Shown piece by piece: positions 25,314 to 33,445 of a DNA stretch of 64,000 nt. Every line of letters begins with the position of its first letter. Position 1 is the stretch's first letter. The position numbers were made by a program, and so were the translations under genes. A model generated the notes under the pieces. That model worked only from the letters and a program-made list of their open reading frames with translations, was not told the DNA's origin and ran no database searches. The stretch comes from Bacteroides_D sp963546395 (GTDB lineage Bacteria; Bacteroidota; Bacteroidia; Bacteroidales; CAJPTX01), in the NCBI GenBank assembly GCA_963546395.1, contig CAUUMS010000005.1, forward strand, positions 1-64,000, read 5' to 3'.

Positions 25314-28300
25314 CTACTGCCAACGCTTTTGGAGTTGCCTGTACCGCACCTGCGCATTGTAGGTGTCGGTGGTGGTACCCACGTCGTAGATGTACTTGGG
25401 GAGCTTACCCTTGGGTGCCAGCCGACGATTCTTCTTGGAGGTCTTGCTGATGATCTTCAAGAAGTCCTGATCGGACGAGGCGACGTAGAGGGATATACCC
25501 GAGAGGGTGAAGAGGTAATAGGTGCCTGGCTCGGGCTCAAGATACAGCGTAAACGTATCACCGCTAACTCGCTTCACGATCTCTAGGAATCCGTTGACCT
25601 TGCGCCCGATGTACTGACCCCCGATGAAACCAAGGCCCAAGCGTCCCACAGAGACGAAGGAGCGGTTCGCCTGATCCCAGGTCATCTGAAGATCGGTGAA
25701 GACGAGCGGGTCTGTAATCTCCGTGATCGGCTCATTCACCTCGCCAAAGAGCTCAATCTGCTGCTTGGCACGCTCATAGCGTGCGTAAGGCAGACGCTCA
25801 CGGAGGCCCATCAGGAAGACATCCTGCGCCTGATCGAGCTTTGGAAGGCTCTCACGGGATGCAAAATCCCGTGCCATGTGCTTGAGCGCATCGGCACTGA
25901 AATGGAAGTTGAAGTCGAGGAAGAGCCGAAGGCTCGCCGTGGAATCGTTCAGGTCATGAATAACCGACCCGGTGGCATGCGTCGTCACCCGTCCCAGATC
26001 GTAGGGCATCGTGATAAGGCCTTGGGTGAAGAGTCGGCAAGTTTGGGGATCGAGCTCGATGCGCTGGCGCACGGAGTCGGTGTACTGGAACAGGATGGAG
26101 TCGGCCATCACAAAGCGGCCTGTCCGCTTGTGGTACATCATGTAGCCCTTGGGCCTGGAGAGCTCCCCATCCAGGAAGCTGTACCGCTGTGTGGAGAATG
26201 CGGGGTATAGGTGCGTCGAGTCGTAGGCCACTACGGTGCCGCTGACCAGCCAGCCATCATTGATGTCACGCTGCGGATGGGTAAGCGGGATGTATAGGCT
26301 ATCTGCCTGGAGCCGCCCCTTGAAAGACAGTCGATCCGCCTTCATCTGCGTGCAGCTGTACAGAGGGGTGGCACCCCCGCTGAAGTAGAAATTGGGCTCG
26401 TTGGCATCCACCGTCACGCGGCCCTCAAAGGCAAAGTAAGGGCTCAGGGTGAAGTTGCTATTCCCTGCCACATAGCCGAAGGCCTGCGTCGCTCCCCCCT
26501 TGTGCGGATCGGCAATGTAGATGGAATCGAGCTTGATGACCTGCACAGAGTCCAGCTCATCGACGTAGTTGATAAACCCTTTCCCGGTGTATCGCCGGCG
26601 CGACTTTATCGACAAATTGGCATCGTAAATCCGGTGGTAGCGCTTGAAGACGCTAGCTACAAGACTGGCACTATCGAGGGGCAGCATACGCTCTTGGGGG
26701 AGTATCACCGTCTGCCCATTCTTTGGGTATGCGACGGCATCGGCCACGAGAACGTAAGGCACCGAGTCGGCATCAAGACGTGGGCTCCGCATCTTGTACG
26801 TGGCCCAACGGCTAGCGAAATAGAGTGAATCCTCACCCGCACGGGTGGAAAAGAAGAATGTGCCTGGTGGCACGGTGTCCCGGTCGTACATGCGTGGTGG
26901 ATCGAACACGTGCTCTTGCACGGCCTTCTGCTGCTCGGCTGTGACGAATTGTAGGATATCCTCGTCCATGGGCCACTGGATACGATCGGTGTGACAGCTG
27001 TATTCCAACGGCTTAAGATCTCCGGCGATGGACGATCCCGTGCGCCAAAACTGACCATTGCGGGTGCGGTAATCCAGCGACCCACCAATGTTGCTGGCCA
27101 CAAATGCTTCAGCCGTTTGGCCAGGCACCAAGAAGTGCGTCGCCAGCGAGTCGGCCTGCCACGACTGGTGGCTGAACTGGAAGTGCGGCGAGACCATCTT
27201 AGCCTTAGTCAGATCAACGGTGCCATTGCCCTCTAGGCCTGCCGGCTGCAACAACAGATCGCCGAGGAAGTTGGACTGCTCATGGTACATGACGAATGGC
27301 TTCTCACCCTTGTAGGCGTAGAGCTTGTCCTTGCTTGGTAGCCAGCGGATGCCATGCGCCGTCCCCTCCACATCGGGGAACGAGTAATGTGCGGTGTCCT
27401 CGGCAATGCGAAAAGAGCGGCTTATGGCCCGCATGGAATCGGGGTAGAATTGGAACGACGAGGATGATGTTCTTGAGGTGAGATACTCTAGTTCCCCATC
27501 CCCACGAAGCCCCTGGTTGCTAAGGTCGATGGTATTATGGAATCTCCCCTTTCCGTCATAAAGGGGCATCCCCTCAGCTGGTGTGCGATGCACAAACCCG
27601 AGCGAACGATCGGGGCGGAGGCGTAGCGTATCGGCAAAAGGCTCGAAGATATCTCCCGAATGGAGTGTCCCGGCAAAAGTTATATCGTTCGGCTCGAAAT
27701 GATTCAGGTTGTGGAACGTGAATGGCTCTACCTGGAAGTAGAATTCATCCCGGTCGTAGCCACTCCCATCGGGCCCTTTGTCGTAGTAGACGTAGGAGGG
27801 CGACGTGGATTCGAACCGGGGGTAATCGGTGCTCTTCTTGAGGCCCGACTTATTGTCTGGATTATCGATGTGTACAAAGCCCGTGAGGTTTTGTAGGCTC
27901 GACATCACCTTAGCCTGCTCTCGCTGCCCCGAATTATCGCGGGTCTTGAGCAGGTATTTCATATCGACCCGCTGGACAGACTTGAGGTCTATCGTGTAGT
28001 TCTCGTAGTCAAACGCGATGCCCTCCCCAGCGAAAGTGAGAAGTCCCACATCCACGTGGCCATTGAACTCGAAGTTCCGATTGCGTTTCATCCTCAGATA
28101 GCCCTCGGAGGGATCGATCTTCACGTTCTGTGAGTCGCTCACGTTCACTCGCCGCACGTTGTACACGTCGAGATCCGCATTGTCGAGGTTCAGCATGGCA
28201 TTAGCCTCCCCACCCCCAACGCTGGAGGTGAAGTTGATCGCATCGTAGTCGATACGCCCCCCTCGAGCTTTCACCTGATTGAAGAGACGTGGCAACAGGG

Positions 28301-29846
28301 TCACTTGCTGGCGGCCCACATCGTAAAGTAGCACCCCCTGCACAGCCATCTGCATGAGCAGGAGCCGCGTATCCTTGACGTTACGGCGCAGATATTTGGC
28401 AAATGGCTCGATGCCGAACGTGTTGCTCTGGCATTTCTTGGAGTAGTTGGCAAGTGCCAGTATGGGGTGCACTTCGTCGGGCCCCATCAGGGTATCAAAC
28501 CCATCGCGGTCGAAGTAGTTATCGGAAAGGAAGATGGCATCAGCGTAGTTTGAACCTCGTCTGGGGCCAAATTTCATCTTCTCCTCACCCACCTTCCACT
28601 GAAGCTCATCGAAGTAGATGGCCATGCGGTGATAGGTGCTGTATATGGGAGCCTTGGTGATGAGCAAATCCGTTGTCATGATGCGCACCTGCTTCGTGGC
28701 ATCGTTGTACTCGAAGCGCAGACCACTGTGATAAAGACTGTCCTGGTCGATGTGGATGACCACCCGTGCGAAGTCGGCCTCGATTCGTGACGGTCGAAAG
28801 GCCATACGCTCCGCCTGCACATTTAGGAATGGCTTCCCATTGCGAAGCATGGAGAATTGCACGGGCGTGTCCACGTTGCCAATGCCCACTAGGCGTGTTC
28901 CCTCCATAATACACCCACCGGTGAACTTGACACCCTCCATGAGGTTCTTCACGTCCAGGCGTTTCTCGTACGAGGTGAAGACGGGAAACAGGATCCCCTC
29001 TGGGGTGTAGTCGAGCACAAGCCTATCGGCCAGATGACCTTTGACGGGATGCTCGAAATAGTCCGTATTGGTGAACGTCACAGAATCCGCCTCGTAATGG
29101 CTATTGGTCAGGTCGACCTCATAGTCAGCCAGCACGGCGTTCACCCTTTCGGGAGCATAATTGCTACGTTCCCATAGCACCTGCCCACCACGGCCTTTCC
29201 ACACGTGCGTAAATGGGTCGTAGACCCCGCTAGTGCTATGAATACGGACGCTGTCCTTGGCATGCGCGCACACCAAGTCAGTCTCATTGAATACGTAATG
29301 CAGCTCAGGCTTGAACTCCACCTTGAGCGCATCAAGACGCACCCGCCACGCAAAAGCAAGGGTGGAGTGCACTCGCCCCTCGCGGAAGAGATTCCACGTA
29401 TCTTGCAGGAATTTCAGCTGGCCCACCGCATTAAGCCCCTCGCGGGTGATAGCAGCATCCACCATTTTCAGGAAGAGCTCATACTCTGAGGAGAGTGCCG
29501 GATCTTTCAGGTAAAACGTGAGCACATCCCTCCATTGCGCAAAGTATCCTCGGCTTCGCATAGCAGGCCTGAGCATGCGATTGCTAAACTCCACCACTCG
29601 TATGCGCTCTGCATCAGTCAGCTGGGGCGATTCCCACACAGCCCGAAACTCCTTCATCAGGCGCTGATCCTCGCTGCTACCACTACCCCCCTCGTTGATC
29701 AGAGTAGCCAATTCATCGGGGAACTTGCGAACCTCTACGGAAAAGCTGCGAAATGCTGGGCCAGCCACCAGCATGCGACGGGCCACTACCAGGGCCACAA
29801 CCAGCATGAGGCAGAGTGATAGCAGACGAATAACGTTCCTACGCAC
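25314..29846 (-). CDS. Very large exported protein of unknown function (1510 aa)
   Basis: I do not recognise this protein as a named family. An N-terminal hydrophobic segment (LLSLCLMLVVALVVARRM, residues 8-25) is a signal peptide or membrane anchor; residues 30-200 look helical. The remaining 1300 or so residues look beta-rich, with recurring short stretches such as TFAGEGIAFDYENYTIDL, FNGHVDVGLL and VTVDANEPNFYFSGGA that alternate aromatic and polar residues. No catalytic motif, PKD/FN3 repeat or type IX C-terminal domain is visible. The layout recalls AsmA/TamB- or LptA/LptD-like beta-groove proteins that carry lipids, but that is inference. It starts 24 bases after prmA, the probable last gene of a tpiA-prmA operon. 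Confidence 0.8.
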   Translation of the reverse strand: MRRNVIRLLSLCLMLVVALVVARRMLVAGPAFRSFSVEVRKFPDELATLINEGGSGSSEDQRLMKEFRAVWESPQLTDAERIRVVEFSNRMLRPAMRSRGYFAQWRDVLTFYLKDPALSSEYELFLKMVDAAITREGLNAVGQLKFLQDTWNLFREGRVHSTLAFAWRVRLDALKVEFKPELHYVFNETDLVCAHAKDSVRIHSTSGVYDPFTHVWKGRGGQVLWERSNYAPERVNAVLADYEVDLTNSHYEADSVTFTNTDYFEHPVKGHLADRLVLDYTPEGILFPVFTSYEKRLDVKNLMEGVKFTGGCIMEGTRLVGIGNVDTPVQFSMLRNGKPFLNVQAERMAFRPSRIEADFARVVIHIDQDSLYHSGLRFEYNDATKQVRIMTTDLLITKAPIYSTYHRMAIYFDELQWKVGEEKMKFGPRRGSNYADAIFLSDNYFDRDGFDTLMGPDEVHPILALANYSKKCQSNTFGIEPFAKYLRRNVKDTRLLLMQMAVQGVLLYDVGRQQVTLLPRLFNQVKARGGRIDYDAINFTSSVGGGEANAMLNLDNADLDVYNVRRVNVSDSQNVKIDPSEGYLRMKRNRNFEFNGHVDVGLLTFAGEGIAFDYENYTIDLKSVQRVDMKYLLKTRDNSGQREQAKVMSSLQNLTGFVHIDNPDNKSGLKKSTDYPRFESTSPSYVYYDKGPDGSGYDRDEFYFQVEPFTFHNLNHFEPNDITFAGTLHSGDIFEPFADTLRLRPDRSLGFVHRTPAEGMPLYDGKGRFHNTIDLSNQGLRGDGELEYLTSRTSSSSFQFYPDSMRAISRSFRIAEDTAHYSFPDVEGTAHGIRWLPSKDKLYAYKGEKPFVMYHEQSNFLGDLLLQPAGLEGNGTVDLTKAKMVSPHFQFSHQSWQADSLATHFLVPGQTAEAFVASNIGGSLDYRTRNGQFWRTGSSIAGDLKPLEYSCHTDRIQWPMDEDILQFVTAEQQKAVQEHVFDPPRMYDRDTVPPGTFFFSTRAGEDSLYFASRWATYKMRSPRLDADSVPYVLVADAVAYPKNGQTVILPQERMLPLDSASLVASVFKRYHRIYDANLSIKSRRRYTGKGFINYVDELDSVQVIKLDSIYIADPHKGGATQAFGYVAGNSNFTLSPYFAFEGRVTVDANEPNFYFSGGATPLYSCTQMKADRLSFKGRLQADSLYIPLTHPQRDINDGWLVSGTVVAYDSTHLYPAFSTQRYSFLDGELSRPKGYMMYHKRTGRFVMADSILFQYTDSVRQRIELDPQTCRLFTQGLITMPYDLGRVTTHATGSVIHDLNDSTASLRLFLDFNFHFSADALKHMARDFASRESLPKLDQAQDVFLMGLRERLPYARYERAKQQIELFGEVNEPITEITDPLVFTDLQMTWDQANRSFVSVGRLGLGFIGGQYIGRKVNGFLEIVKRVSGDTFTLYLEPEPGTYYLFTLSGISLYVASSDQDFLKIISKTSKKNRRLAPKGKLPKYIYDVGTTTDTYNAQVRYRQLQKRWQ

Positions 29847-29870
29847 TGCACGAATGATTTATCGGGTATA

Positions 29871-30719
29871 TCAATGGGCCCTCTCGAAGAGGATAGCGGC
29901 CCAACCTTCTTTACTCCGCACATCACGGAGAGACAAGCCACACTGGGTGGCGATGTCCGTAATGTAGCACTCATCAATCTGGTAGAATCCGCTCACTGCC
30001 AAATGTCCCCCTACTGCAAGGTGTTCCACCAGCGTTTGCATGTGGTCCGCCAGCAGGTTCCGCGTAAGATTCGCCAGAATGAGCTCAAACTCCTGCGGTG
30101 GGATATCGGAGATGTCCCCCATGCGAACAACTACACTGTCAGCCCCATTGGCAGCTACGTTCTCTGAGGCATTGCTACAGGCCCAAGCGTCATTATCCAT
30201 GGCCAGCACGTATGGCACCCCGAGCTGGGAGGCCAGAATGGCCAGGATGCCGCTCCCGCATCCCATATCGAGGCAGGAATGCGCCGTGGGAGCGCATTCC
30301 ACCACCAGGGCCATCATCATCGCCGTAGTGGCGTGGTGCCCCGTACCAAAGGCCATTTTGGGATCGATGAGCACGTGGAAATCGGCCGTAGGATCGGCCT
30401 CGTGAAATGAGGCTCGCACCTGTATCAGCTTACCCGCAGCCTGCACCAGTACGGGGGTCACCGTCGACTCCCACTCCGCATTCCAGTTACGTGGCTGAAT
30501 CTGCTCAACGGCTACAATCTTTGCAGATGGTAGCCCCCCTATTGCCGCCACAACAGACTGCTCATCGTACGCCTGTGAGGGGAAGTAGGCTTCCAGACCC
30601 GACGAGGTCTCCTCGAAGGCCTCAGCACCGCACTCACTCAGCACCTCGGCTAGCAGGCCAGAGGATATCAGCTCCTCGCTGGCGGTCAGCACCACCTTGA
30701 CGTACGCCCAAAGTTGCAT
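29871..30719 (-). CDS. prmA: Ribosomal protein L11 methyltransferase
   Basis: The 282-residue enzyme trimethylates ribosomal protein L11. The N-terminal substrate-recognition domain precedes a class I methyltransferase fold with IDPKMAFGTGHHATTAMMM, the S-adenosylmethionine loop LDMGCGSGILAILASQLG and the catalytic-region ILANLTRNLL. The chosen ATG gives MQLWAYVKVVL; an ATG at 30755 is in frame but would add 12 residues atypical of the family. It lies between tpiA (113 bases upstream) and the 1510-residue gene (24 bases downstream) on the same strand. Confidence 0.94.
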   Translation of the reverse strand: MQLWAYVKVVLTASEELISSGLLAEVLSECGAEAFEETSSGLEAYFPSQAYDEQSVVAAIGGLPSAKIVAVEQIQPRNWNAEWESTVTPVLVQAAGKLIQVRASFHEADPTADFHVLIDPKMAFGTGHHATTAMMMALVVECAPTAHSCLDMGCGSGILAILASQLGVPYVLAMDNDAWACSNASENVAANGADSVVVRMGDISDIPPQEFELILANLTRNLLADHMQTLVEHLAVGGHLAVSGFYQIDECYITDIATQCGLSLRDVRSKEGWAAILFERAH

Positions 30720-30832
30720 GGGAAATTTTTGAACGTGAAGGGCTCTTGCAACCAATCATACCGCCCCGAGCAGCCCTCTGCGAGAGTATCCCACATATCA
30801 ACGATACCCCACTGAGGGACGCAGAATCTGGG

Positions 30833-31585
30833 CTAGAACGAGCTGGCGATGGCTGCAAAGTCGTTGGCTTTCAGCGCAGCCCCACCAATCAAGCCTCCTG
30901 AAATCCCGGGCTGCGCAAACAGCTCCCTGGCATTCGATGGGTTGCAGCTCCCGCCGTATAGTACGGGAACCGATGCAACAATGTTCCCCCGGAACCGGGT
31001 GGAAACACCTTCCACAATACGTCGACACATACAGCCCGCCTGCTCAGGACTCGCTGTCCGTCCCGTCCCAATGGCCCATATGGGCTCGTAGGCCACTATA
31101 AGATCACGGAGGTCAGCTGGGAGTTTGGCCAAAATCTCTAGCTGATGCTCCACGTACGTCCAGGCCTCCTCCTCGCCCCGCTCACGCACGTCCAATGGCT
31201 CACCCACACAGTAGATCACTCCGAGTCCAGCCTCATGCGCCCTAAGCATCTTGGCCAGAAGGAGCTCCTCCCCCTCAGCGTGGTACATTCGCCGCTCCGA
31301 ATGCCCGATGATGGTGTATTCTGCACCACAACCCCTCACCATTTCCGCGGAGACATCCCCTGTAAACGCCCCCTTCTCCTGGGCTGCGCAATCCTGCGCA
31401 CCCAAGCGGATACCGGCCCGATCCTGCAAAGCCAGCGTGGCCAGATGGGTGAATGGCGGACAAACTATCAGCTCGACATTATGCGGCACGCTCGACCGCA
31501 GACTCGCAATGTCCCGCATGAGCTGCACGCCATCCGCCAGGGTGGTATTCATCTTCCAGTTCCCTGCCACAACTCGCCTTGTCAT
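30833..31585 (-). CDS. tpiA: Triosephosphate isomerase
   Basis: The 250-residue glycolytic enzyme interconverts dihydroxyacetone phosphate and glyceraldehyde 3-phosphate. It has the substrate lysine in VAGNWKMNT, the electrophilic histidine in IIGHSERRMYH and the catalytic glutamate in AYEPIWAIGTG. The phosphate-binding LYGGSCNPSNA and GGLIGGAALK are present. The frame stays open to 31636, but the -7 box at 31612-31619 and the family N-terminus (MTRRVVAGNWKMN) place the start at 31585. Confidence 0.97.
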   Translation of the reverse strand: MTRRVVAGNWKMNTTLADGVQLMRDIASLRSSVPHNVELIVCPPFTHLATLALQDRAGIRLGAQDCAAQEKGAFTGDVSAEMVRGCGAEYTIIGHSERRMYHAEGEELLLAKMLRAHEAGLGVIYCVGEPLDVRERGEEEAWTYVEHQLEILAKLPADLRDLIVAYEPIWAIGTGRTASPEQAGCMCRRIVEGVSTRFRGNIVASVPVLYGGSCNPSNARELFAQPGISGGLIGGAALKANDFAAIASSF

Positions 31586-31593
31586 AAAATTCC

Positions 31594-31601
31594 TATCTTT
31601 G
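31594..31601 (+). promoter_or_regulatory. Candidate -7 box toward the SiaB-like gene
   Basis: TATCTTTG matches TAnnTTTG on the plus strand, 172 bases before the SiaB-like ATG. There is no clear -33 element. It faces and overlaps the tpiA promoter region. Confidence 0.3.
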
Positions 31602-31611
31602 CACGTGCTGG

Positions 31612-31619
31612 CAAAGGTA
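31612..31619 (-). promoter_or_regulatory. -7 promoter box for tpiA
   Basis: Minus-strand TACCTTTG, a perfect match, lies 26 bases before the tpiA ATG. The -33 element is weak. Confidence 0.6.
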
Positions 31620-31772
31620 CTATTAAAGCGGAACAAGCATACAAGAGTAGGGTGTCATGGTGCTCAGCCGTGGCGAGTATAAATTCTTAAAGATAGCGTG
31701 GGATCGGCGATTACGACCCGCAGGCCATGTCTGCCATCACCACGCTGCGCATGGTGCGCATCGATTAGGCAC

Positions 31773-32327
31773 ATGAGGGGCAGCCACGAGTATTTAAGCC
31801 TGCTAGAGCCGTCCGGAATGCATTCCGAGGCCTTGCCTTTCCATTTCCGGGGTGAGCTCACGCATGACACGCTCCATTGGATCGCCGACAACACTGAGAA
31901 GGCCATCGCCCCGCTCGGTCTAGGTGTGAAGGTGAACCGGCGCGTGTACCACATCACCATTGAGCTCCTTCAAAACGCCCTCCGGCACGGTGCCACGGAG
32001 ACGGGGAACCCCTGGAGTGGCCAGGTTGCCTACCGGCTGGAGATGGGGAACAATGAGCTCCGTATATTTGCGGCCAATCTCATAGACAACCATCAGATTC
32101 CCACGCTAAAGTCCCGCCTGGAGTCCCTGAATAACAGCTCAAAGGAAGCGTTGAAGTGCGATTTCATGGAACAGCTACTACAAGGGCAACTCTCCGACAA
32201 GGGAGGAGCGGGACTTGGGCTGATTGACATCGTACGAAAAAGCCATGGCCCTCTGGAGTACGGTTTTTGCGAGGCAGGGCATGACACTTCTGTCTTCTTT
32301 GTGTGTGCGCGGGTCGTAATCGTTTGA
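31773..32327 (+). CDS. SiaB-like (DUF6272) histidine-kinase-fold protein
   Basis: This 184-residue protein resembles SiaB-family protein kinases. It has a FHFRGELTHDTLHWI segment, then VNRRVYHITIELLQNALRHGA, which carries the N-box asparagine of GHKL ATP-binding folds, and GGAGLGLIDIVRKSHG, which is the G-box region. In Pseudomonas, SiaB phosphorylates the SiaC partner to control a diguanylate cyclase. No SiaC-, phosphatase- or GGDEF-type gene is visible nearby, so the partner is unknown. The chosen ATG (MRGSHEYLSLL) lies 75 bases inside the longest frame, whose first 25 residues are Cys/Arg/Pro-rich and unlike the family. Divergent from tpiA. Confidence 0.7.
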   Translation: MRGSHEYLSLLEPSGMHSEALPFHFRGELTHDTLHWIADNTEKAIAPLGLGVKVNRRVYHITIELLQNALRHGATETGNPWSGQVAYRLEMGNNELRIFAANLIDNHQIPTLKSRLESLNNSSKEALKCDFMEQLLQGQLSDKGGAGLGLIDIVRKSHGPLEYGFCEAGHDTSVFFVCARVVIV

Positions 32328-32394
32328 ACGCAACCAACGCATGCGCTTTACTCGTTTTCCCATGACATTGCCGAATAACCCCATCCTAGCAAAT

Positions 32395-33372
32395 ATGAGA
32401 CCCTCAGCGTTACTCCTCATCTGCCTACTTCTGACCTCGGTCGCCCGGGCGCAGTTCGACCGGGAAGCCATGGAGCGGGCAAGAGTACGTACCAACGGCA
32501 TAAAGGAGTGCATTCAGTACACCCACAAGCACATCCAGAATGCCCCCAGCCCCGAGGGATACAAGACTAGCCACACAACCTACAACCGCGAGGGCGACCC
32601 CATTGAGATCGTCAACTACCGGGCGAACGGTGAAATCTCGTCACGCCACACCTACGCATACAACGAGCAAGGGCTGAAGATCGAGTACCGGAAAGAGGAG
32701 AAGGCGGGTGGTAAAGACATGCGGGTCTTCTTCAAGCAAAATTTCACCTACGACAGCAAGGGCAACAAGAAGACCGAGTCAGGTTTCGACGGTTCTGCCA
32801 ACTACAGAGTTGTCTACAACTACCTGCCCAACGGAAACCTAGCCGATGTCACCCGTTACAACTCTGATAACTCCGTGGCCGAACGCTGGATCTACACCTA
32901 CGACGGCAACAAGCAGATCATCCGTGTCACGCTGAAGAACGCAAAGCCGTACACAGTGGAGAAGGTGTACGATGCCCAGGGCCATCTGCTCAACGATTGC
33001 CAGTTCGACAGCGAAGGCAACGAGGCGCGCCGCATCGCCTACACCTACACCAAAGATGGCCGTATCGCCACAGAGACCGAATCGTATGCTGGCGAAAAAC
33101 GGCACGTGCTAACGTACGTATTCGATGCCAAGAACCAGCTCGTGCAGGTGCTCCGGAAAATGCCCGATGGCAAGGAGGTCGTAAACAACGATTACAAGTA
33201 CGACAACGAGGGCAATCTCGTCACTGAGAAATGGCTGGATGGCACATCCCTCAATCTAGTGTCAAAGAAAGACTCCGAATTCGATGGGCAGGGCAACATG
33301 GTAAAGGTTGACTCCTACTACGCTCCCTACAAGTACCGTGTAACCTACACCTACGAATACAAGAAGTTCTAG
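32395..33372 (+). CDS. Secreted protein with YD/RHS-like repeats
   Basis: The 325-residue protein has a signal peptide (LLLICLLLTSVARAQ) and is then built from about eight degenerate repeats of roughly 25-35 residues. Each has a turn of the form D/N-x-x-G-N followed by a tyrosine-rich beta strand: TYDSKGNKK, YLPNGNLAD, YDAQGHLLN, DSEGNEARR, YTKDGRIAT, FDAKNQLVQ, KYDNEGNLV, EFDGQGNMV. That pattern resembles YD (RHS) repeats, which form beta structures on cell surfaces. There is no toxin or core domain, so it is not a full RHS toxin. An ATG at 32341 in frame is possible. It precedes the C10 protease by 73 bases. Confidence 0.7.
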   Translation: MRPSALLLICLLLTSVARAQFDREAMERARVRTNGIKECIQYTHKHIQNAPSPEGYKTSHTTYNREGDPIEIVNYRANGEISSRHTYAYNEQGLKIEYRKEEKAGGKDMRVFFKQNFTYDSKGNKKTESGFDGSANYRVVYNYLPNGNLADVTRYNSDNSVAERWIYTYDGNKQIIRVTLKNAKPYTVEKVYDAQGHLLNDCQFDSEGNEARRIAYTYTKDGRIATETESYAGEKRHVLTYVFDAKNQLVQVLRKMPDGKEVVNNDYKYDNEGNLVTEKWLDGTSLNLVSKKDSEFDGQGNMVKVDSYYAPYKYRVTYTYEYKKF

Positions 33373-33445
33373 CTCCCAGCTCGGCGTATATCCGGCCTCA
33401 ACGGGCCTGGCTCCATCTCGATACAAAAGATTTGCACCTCTATCC

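Noticed and set aside
33427..33434. AAGATTTG as a -7 box for the C10 protease
   Set aside because: The first base of TAnnTTTG is wrong and no -33 element is present, so it was not listed as a promoter.
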